Shown here piece by piece: positions 50,828-60,248 of a stretch of 64,000 nucleotides of DNA (positions within the stretch are counted from its first letter, which is position 1; each line of letters opens with the position of its first letter). A program made the translations under genes and the position numbers. Source of the DNA: Streptomyces sp. NBC_00377 (lineage in GTDB: Bacteria; Actinomycetota; Actinomycetes; Streptomycetales; Streptomycetaceae); the NCBI RefSeq assembly GCF_036075115.1, contig NZ_CP107958.1, forward strand, positions 4,154,001 through 4,218,000, given 5' to 3'. A model generated the notes under the pieces. That model was given only the letters and a program-made list of their open reading frames with translations, made no database searches and was not told the origin of the DNA.

Positions 50828-53656
50828 TCAGCCCTCGGACGTGGGCGACGGGGAAGCAGCCGTCTTCTTCGTGACGGTCTTCTTCGCCGTGGTCGTCTTC
50901 TTCGCGGTGGCGGCGGTCTTCTTGGCGGCTGTCTTCTTCGCCGGTGCCGCCTTCTTCGCCGTCGCCTTCTTCGCGGGCGCCTTCTTGGCCGTCTTCTTCG
51001 CCGGCGCCTTGGCGCGCTTCTCGGCGAGCAGCTCGAAGCCGCGTTCCGGGGTGATCTCCTCGACGCTGTCGCCGGAGCGCAGGGTCGCGTTGGTCTCCCC
51101 GTCGGTGACGTACGGCCCGAAGCGACCGTCCTTGACGACGACCGGCTTTCCGCTGACGGGGTCCGCGCCCAGCTCCTTCAGCGGCGGCTTGGCGGCGGCC
51201 CGGCCACGCTGCTTGGGCTGGGAGTAGATCTCCAGCGCCTCTTCGAGGGTGATCGTGAAGAGCTGGTCCTCGGTCTGGAGCGACCGCGAGTCCGTGCCCT
51301 TCTTCAGGTACGGACCGTAGCGGCCGTTCTGCGCGGTGATCTCCACGCCCTCGGCGTCGGCGCCGACGACCCGCGGCAGGGACATCAGCTTGAGGGCGTC
51401 CGCCAGCGTCACCGTGTCCAGCGACATCGACTTGAACAGTGAGGCCGTACGCGGCTTCACGGCGTTCTTGCCGGTCTTCGGGGTGCCCTCGGGGAGTACC
51501 TCGGTCACGTAGGGGCCGTAGCGGCCGTCCCTGGCGATGATCTGATGGCCCGTCCCCGGGTCGGCGCCGAGCTCGAAGTCGCCGCTCGGCTTGGCGAGCA
51601 GTTCCTCCGCGAGCTCGATGCTCAGCTCGTCGGGGGCCAGGTCCTCGGGCACGTCGGCGCGCTGGTGGCCCTCGGAGTCCTTCTCGCCGCGCTCGATGTA
51701 GGGGCCGTAGCGGCCGACCCTGAGCACGATGTCGTTGCCGACCGGGAACGACGACACCTCGCGCGCGTCGATCGCGCCCAGGTCGGTCACCAGCTCCTTG
51801 AGGCCGCCGAGGTGGTCCCCGTCGCCGTTGCCCGCGTCCGCGGCGACACCCGCGGCCGTGCCCTCGCCGAAGTAGAACCGCTTCAGCCACGGCACGGCCT
51901 GCGCCTCACCGCGGGCGATGCGGTCGAGGTCGTCCTCCATCCTGGCGGTGAAGTCGTAGTCGACCAGCCGGCCGAAGTGCTTCTCCAGGAGGTTGACCAC
52001 GGCGAAGGACAGGAAGGACGGCACGAGTGCCGTGCCCTTCTTGAAGACGTAGCCGCGGTCCAGGATCGTGCCGATGATCGACGCGTACGTCGACGGGCGG
52101 CCGATCTCGCGCTCCTCGAGCTCCTTGACCAGGCTGGCCTCGGTGTAGCGGGCCGGGGGCTTGGTGGCGTGCCCGTCGACCGTGATCTCCTCGGCGCTCA
52201 GGGCGTCGCCCTCGCCGACCTGGGGCAGCCGGCGCTCGCGGTCGTCCAGCTCGGCGTTCGGGTCGTCGGCGCCCTCGACGTACGCCTTCAGGAAGCCGTG
52301 GAAGGTGATCGTCTTGCCGGAGGCGCTGAACTCGACGTCCCGGCCGTCGGAGGCAGTGCCACCGATCTTCACCGTGACGCTGTTGCCGGTGGCGTCCTTC
52401 ATCTGGGAGGCGACGGTCCGCTTCCAGATCAGCTCGTAGAGCCTGAACTGGTCGCCGGTCAGACCCGTCTCGGCAGGGGTGCGGAAACGATCACCCGACG
52501 GGCGGATCGCCTCGTGCGCCTCCTGCGCGTTCTTGACCTTGCCGGCGTACGTGCGGGGCTGGGGGGGCAGGTAGTCGGCGCCGTACAGCTGTGTGACCTG
52601 GGCGCGGGCGGCGGTGATCGCCGTTTCGCTCAGCGTCGTGGAGTCCGTACGCATGTACGTGATGTAGCCGTTCTCGTACAGCTTCTGCGCCACCTGCATG
52701 GTGGCCTTGGCGCCGAAGCCGAGCTTGCGGCTGGCCTCCTGCTGAAGCGTCGTCGTACGGAACGGGGCGTACGGCGAGCGGCGGTAGGGCTTCGACTCGA
52801 CGGAGCGGACGGCGAACCGCGTGTCGTCCAGGGCCGCGGCCAGGGCGCGGGCGTTCGCCTCGTCGAGGTGGAGGATGTTCGCGCTCTTGAGTTGTCCCAG
52901 CGAGTCGAAGTCACGGCCCTGCGCGACCCGCTTGCCGTCGACGGCCTGGAGGCGCGCGACCAGCGACGACGGGTCCGAGGAGTCACCGGCTCGGCCGGTA
53001 GAGAAGGTGCCCGTCAGGTCCCAGTACTCAGCAGAACGAAACGCGATGCGCTCGCGTTCCCGCTCCACCACGAGCCGGGTGGCGACGGACTGGACGCGGC
53101 CGGCCGACAGACGCGGCATGACCTTCTTCCACAGGACCGGCGAGACCTCGTAGCCGTAGAGGCGGTCGAGGATGCGGCGGGTCTCCTGGGCGTCGACGAG
53201 CTTCTGGTTGAGCTGGCGCGGGTTGGCGACGGCGGCCCGGATCGCGTCCTTGGTGATCTCGTGGAAGACCATCCGCTTGACGGGGATCTTGGGCTTGAGG
53301 ACCTCCTGGAGGTGCCAGGCGATCGCCTCGCCCTCCCGGTCCTCATCGGTGGCGAGGAAGAGCTCGTCGGACTCCTTCAGCAGGTCCTTGAGCTTCTTGA
53401 CCTGCGCCCGCTTGTCGGCGTTGACGACATAGATCGGCTGGAAGTCGTGTTCGACGTCCACGCCGAGGCGGCGCACCTCGCCCGTGTACTGCTCCGGCAC
53501 CTCCGCGGCACCGTTGGGAAGGTCACGGATGTGCCCGACGCTGGCCTCGACGATGTAGCCGGGGCCGAGGTAACCCTTGATCGTCTTCGCCTTGGCAGGC
53601 GACTCGACGATCACGAGTCGGCGGCCGCCCTTCGCGGTCTCGCTGGTCGGGGACAA
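50828..53656 (-). CDS. topA: DNA topoisomerase I
   Basis: 942 residues. The start is TTG 53656 with GGAGAG 10-15 nt upstream. TOPRIM domain: LVIVESPAKAKTIKGYLGPG and LATDEDREGEAIAWHLQEVL. GYEVSPVLWKKVMPRLSAGR follows, and the active-site Tyr lies in GYITYMRTDSTTLS (about residue 338). The C-terminus carries repeated GRYGPY modules (NGRYGPYLKKGTDSRSL, DGRFGPYVTDG) instead of zinc fingers. A Lys/Ala-rich tail (about 895-935) of the type seen in actinobacterial TopA completes it; this tail supports processive binding. It relaxes negative supercoils and is essential in Streptomyces. Confidence 0.96.
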   Translation of the reverse strand: MSPTSETAKGGRRLVIVESPAKAKTIKGYLGPGYIVEASVGHIRDLPNGAAEVPEQYTGEVRRLGVDVEHDFQPIYVVNADKRAQVKKLKDLLKESDELFLATDEDREGEAIAWHLQEVLKPKIPVKRMVFHEITKDAIRAAVANPRQLNQKLVDAQETRRILDRLYGYEVSPVLWKKVMPRLSAGRVQSVATRLVVERERERIAFRSAEYWDLTGTFSTGRAGDSSDPSSLVARLQAVDGKRVAQGRDFDSLGQLKSANILHLDEANARALAAALDDTRFAVRSVESKPYRRSPYAPFRTTTLQQEASRKLGFGAKATMQVAQKLYENGYITYMRTDSTTLSETAITAARAQVTQLYGADYLPPQPRTYAGKVKNAQEAHEAIRPSGDRFRTPAETGLTGDQFRLYELIWKRTVASQMKDATGNSVTVKIGGTASDGRDVEFSASGKTITFHGFLKAYVEGADDPNAELDDRERRLPQVGEGDALSAEEITVDGHATKPPARYTEASLVKELEEREIGRPSTYASIIGTILDRGYVFKKGTALVPSFLSFAVVNLLEKHFGRLVDYDFTARMEDDLDRIARGEAQAVPWLKRFYFGEGTAAGVAADAGNGDGDHLGGLKELVTDLGAIDAREVSSFPVGNDIVLRVGRYGPYIERGEKDSEGHQRADVPEDLAPDELSIELAEELLAKPSGDFELGADPGTGHQIIARDGRYGPYVTEVLPEGTPKTGKNAVKPRTASLFKSMSLDTVTLADALKLMSLPRVVGADAEGVEITAQNGRYGPYLKKGTDSRSLQTEDQLFTITLEEALEIYSQPKQRGRAAAKPPLKELGADPVSGKPVVVKDGRFGPYVTDGETNATLRSGDSVEEITPERGFELLAEKRAKAPAKKTAKKAPAKKATAKKAAPAKKTAAKKTAATAKKTTTAKKTVTKKTAASPSPTSEG

Positions 53657-53996
53657 CTTCGCTCTTCTCTCCGGATCGACGCTGGGGCCTCCCCAGGCCT
53701 TGCTCCCGGGGTCGGGTCAGGGGTGACGCTGCGGAGTGTGACGGTACATCCCGCCCCCGTGTCAAACGGGAAAAGCCCGCAACGGCCACTCGAACGGTAA
53801 CCCGACTACCGCCATTCCTGCCGCCCGGAGTACCGACGGGCCCTTTTCCGTACGACCGGAACGCGCCTTCCCCTTTACCGCGCGGTCACGTCCACCCGCT
53901 TCGAACGCCGGTCCGGGCGCCGGCCCGGCCGGATTCGCGAAGGGCGCCTCGGCGGCGTCTCCGTGACCGGTCCGGGAAGGGGTGCCGCGGGCGGCT
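53657..53996. other. topA upstream region
   Basis: About 340 bp between the small membrane gene (-) and topA (-). The GGAGAG before TTG 53656 is its ribosome binding site. A GAAAAGCCCG / GGGCCCTTTTCC pair (53769-53778 and 53838-53849) is the only structure I noticed. The topA promoter must lie here but I cannot assign it. Confidence 0.35.
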
Positions 53997-54194
53997 TCAG
54001 AGGCGGCCGAAGCTCCATGCGCCGACGGCCAGCGCGGCGACCGCGGCCAGGGTCGCGAGGGTCGCCGATGCGACGGGGCTCACATCGTGGGCCACGGGTT
54101 CACGGTTCCGTACCCGGACCGCGGTCCACACCAGCAGCGCGCCCCCGAACAGGGCGAACACCATTCCCGCGAAGATCGCCGGTCCACTTTCCAT
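53997..54194 (-). CDS. small two-helix membrane protein
   Basis: 65 residues from ATG 54194 with GGGGACG upstream. Two hydrophobic helices, IFAGMVFALFGGALLVWTAV and VASATLATLAAVAALAVGAW, are joined by a short basic loop (RVRNREPVAHD). No family is recognised. It lies upstream of topA on the same strand and downstream of a methyltransferase gene, in a region conserved among streptomycetes by layout. Confidence 0.6.
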   Translation of the reverse strand: MESGPAIFAGMVFALFGGALLVWTAVRVRNREPVAHDVSPVASATLATLAAVAALAVGAWSFGRL

Positions 54195-54567
54195 GAACGT
54201 CCCCGCCCTCTTGCTCCCACCCGTGTACGCCCCGGCCACGGAGGCTGCCACGCGCGGGCGGCGCCCCGGCGAACCCGAGGTGAACGCCGGGGCTACGGGT
54301 GGGGACGGAGGGCTCGGCGGCCGGCGGCCGGCGGCGCGGTTCCCGTCCCGTCGGAAGCCGTGCCCGACCGCCGCGCCCGTCCCGAGGGGCGCCCTGGAGC
54401 GCGCCGGAGAGGACCGGGCCGGGACGGGTGCGGGATTTCCGGCCGTCCTCCCCATCACCGGCACTGTCGATCGGCTCACACTGCATACGATCTCGGCGGA
54501 CCTGGGGCGCAGAGCGGAGTACAGCGGAGAACAGAGGACGCGGAAAGGGAGCGGAGGAGCCCGGGCG
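54195..54567. other. gap without a supportable gene
   Basis: About 370 bp of very GC-rich DNA between the small membrane gene and the methyltransferase stop. Open frames exist in several phases but none has a ribosome binding site or a recognisable protein. Confidence 0.35.
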
Positions 54568-56088
54568 TCACTCCGCCGGTTCGAGGAAACCCTGCTCCAC
54601 CAGAAGCCGGATCTGGGCCGGAGTGCGGTCCCGCAGTGCCACCGGGTCCTCTCCGACCAGTTGGGCGATGGCGTCGAGAATGCGGCCGGCGCTCAGCGAC
54701 CCGTCGCACACGCCCGCGAAGCCCGCGCCGACCGTGTCCACCTGGGTGGCCCGGCGCATGCCGCGGTGCTGGCGCAGCACGACGTGCTCCGGGTCCTCGG
54801 CGCCGGGCAGCCCGACCTGCTCCTGGACGACCTCCGTGACCAGCCGGAAATGTCCGGCGAGCAGGGCCGCGTCGTCGTGTGCGCGCAGGTAGTCCAGCCG
54901 TCCGAAGTGCGCCAGGATCGTGTCGCCCAGCGGCTGTTCGACCGGATGCGGCCACTCCTCCACCGTGATCGAGGGGTCCGCGGCGGCCGTCCTGCGCAGC
55001 GTGATCCAGCCGAAACCGACGGCCTTCACCTTGCGCGCCTCGAACTCGTCCAGCCATGCGTCGTAATGCGCCTGGTACTCCGCCTGGTCGCCCCGGTGGT
55101 CGCCGGAGTCCCTCAGCCAGAGCTCGGCGTACTGCGTGACGTCCTGCACCTCGCGCTGCACGATCCACGCGTCACACCCGCGCGGCACCCATGACCTGAG
55201 CCTGTCCTGCCAGTTCTCCCCTTCCACGTGCTGCCAGTTGGCGAGGAACTGCGCGAACCCGCCGTCGTTCAGCCGTTCCCCCGCTCCTTGAACGAGCGAG
55301 CGGCACAGATCGTCCCCTCCCATCCGGCCGTCCCGGTACGTCAGCCGGGCGTCCGGCGAGATGACGAACGGCGGGTTCGACACGATCAGGTCGTACGTCT
55401 CGTCGTCCCGGACCGGCTCGAACAGCGAGCCCTCGCGCAGGTCCGCCGCGGGAGCCCCGGACAGCGCGAGCGTGAGCCGGGTGATGTGCAGCGCGCGCGG
55501 GTTGAGGTCGGTCGCCGTCACGCGCGTGGCGTGCTGGGCTGCGTGCAGCGCCTGGATGCCCGAGCCGGTGCCGAGGTCGAGGGCGGCGGAGACGGGTACG
55601 CGCACGGTGATGCCGGCCAGGGTCGTCGACGCGCCCCCGACACCGAGGACGACGCCTTCGTCCTTGCTGCCGATGCCGCCGGCACCGCCGACCGCGCACC
55701 CGAGGTCCGACACGATGAACCAGTCCTCGCCGCCCGGCCCGCCGTACGGCCGTACGTCCACGGTCGCGGCCACCTCGTCCGCGCCCGTGGAGACCAGCCA
55801 GCCGCTCTCCACGCACGCGTGAACGGGCAGGAACTCCTCCACGCGCGCGTAGGGCACGGGCTGCTGGAGCAGGAAGAGGCGGACGAGCGTCTCCAGCGGC
55901 GTGTCCCCGCGCGTCGCACGCAGCGCGGGAACGGTCTCGCTGCGCGCCAGGGCCGCGTAGGCGGGCGCACCGAGCAGCTCGAGGAGACCGTCCGCGGTGA
56001 AGGAGGCCGCGAGCAGCGCCTCGCGCAGCCGGGCGGCGACGTCGGGGCGGTCTGCGGAGGGCAGGGGGGAGAGGGTGGCGTTACTCAC
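54568..56088 (-). CDS. class I SAM-dependent methyltransferase (PrmC/HemK-like)
   Basis: 506 residues from GTG 56088, with a GGGGG tract just upstream; GTG 56109 is also in frame. The N-terminal ~160 residues are helical with VRLFLLQQPVPYARVEEFLP. SAM-binding motif I is AALDLGTGSGIQALHAAQHA (about residues 186-205), followed by VTATDLNPRALHITRLTLAL and the substrate motif YDLIVSNPPFVISP with NPPF, which in this superfamily methylates planar amide or amine nitrogens. A ~200-residue C-terminal domain follows, with WIVQREVQDVTQYAELWLRD. The substrate is unknown. RNA, protein Gln or a small molecule are all possible. Confidence 0.85.
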   Translation of the reverse strand: MSNATLSPLPSADRPDVAARLREALLAASFTADGLLELLGAPAYAALARSETVPALRATRGDTPLETLVRLFLLQQPVPYARVEEFLPVHACVESGWLVSTGADEVAATVDVRPYGGPGGEDWFIVSDLGCAVGGAGGIGSKDEGVVLGVGGASTTLAGITVRVPVSAALDLGTGSGIQALHAAQHATRVTATDLNPRALHITRLTLALSGAPAADLREGSLFEPVRDDETYDLIVSNPPFVISPDARLTYRDGRMGGDDLCRSLVQGAGERLNDGGFAQFLANWQHVEGENWQDRLRSWVPRGCDAWIVQREVQDVTQYAELWLRDSGDHRGDQAEYQAHYDAWLDEFEARKVKAVGFGWITLRRTAAADPSITVEEWPHPVEQPLGDTILAHFGRLDYLRAHDDAALLAGHFRLVTEVVQEQVGLPGAEDPEHVVLRQHRGMRRATQVDTVGAGFAGVCDGSLSAGRILDAIAQLVGEDPVALRDRTPAQIRLLVEQGFLEPAE

Positions 56089-56175
56089 GCCCCCATTGTC
56101 TCCCGTCACCCCTCGGGCTGCGCTCCCCCGGACGCTCCCAGGTCGCGTCCCCCGGACACTTCCGGTCGCGCGACG

Positions 56176-56757
56176 TCAGCTGGTGGCCGCGCGGGCCGAG
56201 GCGGAGGCGGCCACCTTCTTGCAGCTGTCCTGGCTGGCCATGGCGTCCTTGACGTCGCCCTGCTCGAGGTTCTTCAGCGCGGTGTTGCCGCTCTTGCTGA
56301 GCTTGCCGAGGTCGGTGGCGATGCCCTGGAGGCCGTCGGCGAACTTCGCCTGGTCCTTGGTGTCCAGTGCGTCGACCTGCTTCTTCAGACCGGCATAGGA
56401 GGTCGAGAGGGTGGTGAGCGCTGCGACGGCGTCCTTCTGCTTCTTCTCGCCGTCGTCGACTCCGGGCGGCGTCCCGGCCTTCTGGACGGCCTGGGCGAGC
56501 GCGCCGTAGGCGTCGGACATGTCCTGGAAGGCCTGCGAGTCGGTCTTCTGGACGTTCGCCGGAGCGTTGTTGTCGGTGGCGGCCTGCTTGATCGCGCTGT
56601 TCGCCGCGTCGACCTTCGCGTCCTGGGCGGGCAGCGCGTCGCAGACCTGCTTGGCCCAGGCGTCGAGTTCCTTGTTGCCGTCGTCACTGCTGCATCCGGA
56701 CAGCGCCAGTACCAGTACCGCACCGCCGGACATCACGGCCGCGAGCTTCTTGTTCAC
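56176..56757 (-). CDS. small secreted lipoprotein, helical
   Basis: 193 residues from GTG 56757, with AAGGGA 8 nt upstream. Signal peptide KKLAAVMSGGAVLVLALSGC with the lipobox Cys. The mature part is predicted helical, with KELDAWAKQVCDALPAQDAK, AFQDMSDAYGALAQAVQKAG and LKNLEQGDVKDAMASQDSCK. Two Cys residues (QVCDAL near the start and DSCKKV near the end) may link both ends. Unknown function; similar small lipoproteins occur in most streptomycetes at this place. Confidence 0.75.
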   Translation of the reverse strand: MNKKLAAVMSGGAVLVLALSGCSSDDGNKELDAWAKQVCDALPAQDAKVDAANSAIKQAATDNNAPANVQKTDSQAFQDMSDAYGALAQAVQKAGTPPGVDDGEKKQKDAVAALTTLSTSYAGLKKQVDALDTKDQAKFADGLQGIATDLGKLSKSGNTALKNLEQGDVKDAMASQDSCKKVAASASARAATS

Positions 56758-56904
56758 CGGATCGGTCCCTTCCATGGCTCTCGGCCCCGGAACATACACG
56801 GCAACCGGGCAAGAACCCCAGAACGAATGTCCGCTATGTAGTTCTTAGAGCCATTCGCACCAGGAGAGAGAAGGCTCACGGCACCCTCACACTCCCGACA
56901 CAGC

Positions 56905-56938
56905 GGGCGGGCGACGCGACAACACGCGTCACCCGCCC
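56905..56938 (-). terminator. terminator of hppA
   Basis: A 14-bp stem with one mismatch (56905-56918 against 56925-56938) and loop ACAACA, 32 bp past the hppA stop on the minus strand. Confidence 0.7.
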
Positions 56939-56969
56939 GTCCCTTGAGCTGGGCCTCCGGTGGACCGAC

Positions 56970-59375
56970 CTACGAAATCACCGCCGGATCGGCTGACTTG
57001 GACGAAGCGCCGGCGTTGTTTTCGTCACCGACGGCGATCCCGCGCCGCTTGGAGACGTACACCGCGACCACGACGACGGCGAGCGCCAGGACCGCGATCA
57101 GGATCCGCGCGCCGATGCTCTTGTCCTCGCCGTAGCTGAACTTGATCACGGCGGGTGCGATGAGCAGCGCCACGAGGTTCATGACCTTCAGCAACGGGTT
57201 GATCGCCGGACCGGCCGTGTCCTTGAACGGGTCGCCGACCGTGTCACCGATCACCGTGGCCGCATGCGCCTCGCTGCCCTTGCCGCCGTGATGGCCGTCC
57301 TCGACGAGCTTCTTGGCGTTGTCCCAGGCGCCACCGGAGTTGGCGAGGAAGACAGCCATCAGCGTGCCGGAGCCGATCGCGCCCGCCAGAAAGGCGCCGA
57401 GCGCCCCGACCCCGAGGGTGAACCCGATGAAGATGGGCGCCAGCACGGCGAGCAGCCCGGGCGTGGCCAGCTCGCGCAGGGCGTCCCGGGTGCAGATGTC
57501 GACGACCTTGCCGTACTCCGGCTCCTCGCTGTAGTCCATGATCCCGGGGTGCTCGCGGAACTGCCGCCGCACCTCGAACACCACGGAACCCGCCGACCGC
57601 GACACCGCGTTGATCGCCAGCCCCGAGAACAGGAAGACGACCGCGGCGCCCGCGATGAGTCCGACGAGGTTGTTGGGCTGCGAGATGTCCATCATCAGGC
57701 TCATCGGGGCGCCCGAGCCGGAGAGTTTCTCCCCGACGTCCTGCGCCCCGGTCGTGATCGCGTCCCGGTACGACCCGAAGAGCGCCGACGCCGCCAGCAC
57801 AGCTGTGGCGATGGCGATGCCCTTGGTGATGGCCTTGGTGGTGTTGCCGACGGCGTCGAGGTTGGTGAGCACCTGCGCGCCCGCGCCCTGGACGTCGCCG
57901 GACATCTCGGCGATGCCCTGCGCGTTGTCGGAGACCGGCCCGAAGGTGTCCATGGCGACGATCACGCCGACCGTGGTGAGCAGGCCGGTGCCGGCCAGCG
58001 CCACCGCGAACAGCGCCAGCATGATCGACGTGCCGCCGAGCAGGAATGCCCCGTACACGCCCAGACCGATCAACAGGGCGGTGTAGACGGCCGATTCGAG
58101 GCCGACGGAGATCCCGGCGAGCACCACGGTGGCGGGACCCGTCAGCGACGACTTGGCGATGTCGCGCACCGGCCGGCGGCTGGTCTCGGTGAAGTAGCCC
58201 GTCAGCTGCTGGATGACCGCGGCCAGAAGGATGCCGATCGCCACCGCGACGAGGGCCAGGACGCGCGGATCGCCGTTCTTGCCCTGGATCGCCGCGTCGG
58301 TGACGCCGTCGAGGTCGGCGTACTTGCCGGGGAGGTAGAGGAAGACGGCGACGGCGACCAGCACGAGCGAGATCGTCGCCGAGATGAAGAAGCCCCGGTT
58401 GATCGCCGACATGCCGCTGCGGTCGGTGCGTCGCGGGGCGACCGCGAAGATCCCGACCATGGCCGTCAGCACGCCGATCGCGGGAACGAGGAGCGGGAAG
58501 GCGAGACCGGCGTCGCCGAAGGCCGCCTTGCCGAGGATCAGCGCGGCGACCAGGGTGACGGCGTACGACTCGAACAGGTCGGCCGCCATGCCCGCGCAGT
58601 CGCCGACGTTGTCGCCCACGTTGTCCGCGATGGTCGCGGCGTTGCGCGGGTCGTCCTCCGGGATGCCCTGCTCGACCTTGCCGACGAGGTCGGCGCCGAC
58701 ATCGGCGGCCTTGGTGAAGATGCCGCCGCCGACCCTCATGAACATGGCGATGAGGGCCGCACCGAGTCCGAAGCCCTCCAGCACCTTCGGCGCGTCGGCC
58801 GCGTACACCAGCACCACGCAGGCGGCCCCGAGCAGACCGAGCCCCACCGTGAACATGCCGACCACGCCGCCCGTACGGAATGCGATCTTCATTGCTTTGT
58901 GTGAGACGGCGGTGAGATCCTTTTCCGGTTCGCCTACCGCCGGAGTCGCTTCGCGGGCCGCGGCGGCGACACGTACATTACTGCGCACGGCCAGCCACAT
59001 GCCGATATAGCCGGTGGCCGCGGAGAACGCGGCGCCGATCAAGAAGAAGGCCGATCGTCCGATGCGTTGATTCCAGTCGTCCGCCGGCAGCAACAGGAGC
59101 AGGAAGAACACGACGACGGCGAATACGCCGAGCGTGCGCAGCTGCCGGGCCAGATAGGCGTTGGCGCCTTCCTGGACCGCCGCCGCGATCTTCTTCATGC
59201 TGTCGGTGCCCTCGCCGGCCGCGAGCACCTGGCGCACCAGTACGCATGCGACCACGAGCGCGGCCAGTGCGACGACCGCGATGACCACCACGAGCAGGCG
59301 GTTGCCGTCGGTCAGCACTGCGGCTGCGAAGGTTGAGGAGTGGTCCAACCGATGAGGGGTAGAAAGCCCCGCCAT
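56970..59375 (-). CDS. hppA: membrane-bound proton-translocating pyrophosphatase
   Basis: 801 residues, about 16 membrane helices. It hydrolyses pyrophosphate and pumps H+. The active-site loops are clear: GGGIFTKAADVGADLVGKVE, IPEDDPRNAATIADNVGDNV, GDCAGMAADLFESYAVTL, and near the end GGAWDNAKKLVEDGHHGGKG and VIGDTVGDPFKDTAGPAINP. GNTTKAITKGIAI has Lys at the position that distinguishes K+-independent pumps from K+-dependent ones (Ala). ATG 59375 has AGGAGG upstream. Single gene, terminated at 56905-56938. Confidence 0.96.
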   Translation of the reverse strand: MAGLSTPHRLDHSSTFAAAVLTDGNRLLVVVIAVVALAALVVACVLVRQVLAAGEGTDSMKKIAAAVQEGANAYLARQLRTLGVFAVVVFFLLLLLPADDWNQRIGRSAFFLIGAAFSAATGYIGMWLAVRSNVRVAAAAREATPAVGEPEKDLTAVSHKAMKIAFRTGGVVGMFTVGLGLLGAACVVLVYAADAPKVLEGFGLGAALIAMFMRVGGGIFTKAADVGADLVGKVEQGIPEDDPRNAATIADNVGDNVGDCAGMAADLFESYAVTLVAALILGKAAFGDAGLAFPLLVPAIGVLTAMVGIFAVAPRRTDRSGMSAINRGFFISATISLVLVAVAVFLYLPGKYADLDGVTDAAIQGKNGDPRVLALVAVAIGILLAAVIQQLTGYFTETSRRPVRDIAKSSLTGPATVVLAGISVGLESAVYTALLIGLGVYGAFLLGGTSIMLALFAVALAGTGLLTTVGVIVAMDTFGPVSDNAQGIAEMSGDVQGAGAQVLTNLDAVGNTTKAITKGIAIATAVLAASALFGSYRDAITTGAQDVGEKLSGSGAPMSLMMDISQPNNLVGLIAGAAVVFLFSGLAINAVSRSAGSVVFEVRRQFREHPGIMDYSEEPEYGKVVDICTRDALRELATPGLLAVLAPIFIGFTLGVGALGAFLAGAIGSGTLMAVFLANSGGAWDNAKKLVEDGHHGGKGSEAHAATVIGDTVGDPFKDTAGPAINPLLKVMNLVALLIAPAVIKFSYGEDKSIGARILIAVLALAVVVVAVYVSKRRGIAVGDENNAGASSKSADPAVIS

Positions 59376-59438
59376 TCGTCCTCCTTGACGCTTGGGCTGA
59401 GCTCAAGATGTGGACGGATTCTAGGTACCGGAACCTGA

Positions 59439-59639
59439 TCAAAACAGTGTGCGGCAAACGGAATTCGCCGTCGCACGCAAAACCGGCACAATCTCGCCCG
59501 GTAATGCCTTCAAGGCATTGACGTTCGTGAATTGATTCACGATATCTCGGGCAAGATTCACTTCATCAAGATTCACTTCACCGAGATTCCAAGATTCACT
59601 TTCCGAGACCACTGTAAACGCGGTCACCGAGGTCCGCAC
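59439..59639 (-). CDS. possible small ORF with TTA codon, doubtful
   Basis: A 66-codon frame upstream of hppA, GTG 59639 to TGA 59439. The translation contains SESESWNLGEVNLDEVNLAR and ends ANSVCRTLF. Codon use is unlike the neighbours: AT-rich, with CTT, AAT, TTG and a TTA. There is no recognisable family and no strong ribosome binding site. It may be a bldA-dependent peptide, or simply the AT-rich hppA promoter region with an internal repeat. Confidence 0.25.
   Translation of the reverse strand: MRTSVTAFTVVSESESWNLGEVNLDEVNLARDIVNQFTNVNALKALPGEIVPVLRATANSVCRTLF
59553..59601. repeat. AAGATTCACTT repeats upstream of hppA
   Basis: Three copies of AAGATTCACTT at 59553-59563, 59568-59578 and 59591-59601, the first two exactly 15 bp apart. 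The segment is strikingly AT-rich for this genome and lies about 180-230 bp upstream of hppA, so a regulatory role is possible. Confidence 0.6.
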
Positions 59640-59642
59640 ATG

Positions 59643-59673
59643 CCGAAGGGCCCTACGAGGTAGGGCCCTTCGG
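59643..59673. terminator. strong bidirectional-type hairpin downstream of apgA
   Basis: A perfect 13-bp stem (59643-59655 with 59661-59673) and 5-nt loop CGAGG. It lies about 150 bp downstream of the apgA stop (minus strand) and upstream of hppA, so it probably ends the bldG-apgA transcript. Confidence 0.75.
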
Positions 59674-59797
59674 ATGGGTCAATCGGGTGGGTCGATCTGG
59701 GAGTGGATCTGGTGGGTCTACATGACGACCGACCTACTGGCCGACTGATCGACCTGGTGATCGACCACATGGGTTGATCCAGCCGGTGGCTCGCGAG

Positions 59798-59827
59798 GGT
59801 CAGGTCAGGTCAGGTCAGGTCAGGTCA
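59798..59827. repeat. pentanucleotide repeat (GGTCA)x6 over the apgA stop
   Basis: Six perfect GGTCA units span the last codons and stop codon of apgA (TGA at 59820-59822 on the minus strand). Each unit change would shift the frame but, because the repeat itself supplies TGA, would alter only the last residues. Confidence 0.85.
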
Positions 59828-60248
59828 GCGTCGCGGTGACCGGCGTGGCGGGCCAGGTCATGCGGATCAGCCCGCCGTGCTCCCCGGCGGTGACCTCCAC
59901 GTCGTCCACGAGGCCGCTGATGACCGCGAGGCCCATCTCGTCCTCCTCGGCCTCGACGTCAGCGCCCGAACCGGGCGCCCGGTCGCCGGGTGCCGAACGC
60001 GGAGCCTCGTCGCCGACCTCGATGGAGAACTGTTTCTCGTCCTCGATCAGCGCCACCCTCACCGGCTCGGTGATACCGCCGATCTGATGCAGTCCGACGG
60101 CACGGGTGCAGGCCTCGCCGACGGCGAGCCTGACCTCGTCGAGGACGGCCTCGTCCACCCCGGCCCTGCGCGCCACCGCCGCCGCCACCAGTCGGGCGGT
60201 CCTGACATGCTCGGGCAGCGCGCTGAAGCGGAGTTCAACGGTGGCCAT
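59820..60248 (-). CDS. apgA: anti-sigma-factor-like ATP-binding protein (RsbW/SpoIIAB fold)
   Basis: 142 residues from ATG 60248 with GAGGGGGACG upstream. GHKL histidine-kinase-like ATPase: the N-box segment DEVRLAVGEACTRAVGLHQI is recognisable. The G1 box is weak (DEAPRSAPGD), and a G2-like EMGLAVISGLVDDVEV follows. It lies 109 bp downstream of bldG on the same strand, the arrangement known from S. coelicolor, where this product is the partner of the anti-anti-sigma factor BldG and the two are co-transcribed. It should phosphorylate or bind BldG and sequester sigma factors such as SigH. Confidence 0.9.
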   Translation of the reverse strand: MATVELRFSALPEHVRTARLVAAAVARRAGVDEAVLDEVRLAVGEACTRAVGLHQIGGITEPVRVALIEDEKQFSIEVGDEAPRSAPGDRAPGSGADVEAEEDEMGLAVISGLVDDVEVTAGEHGGLIRMTWPATPVTATLT

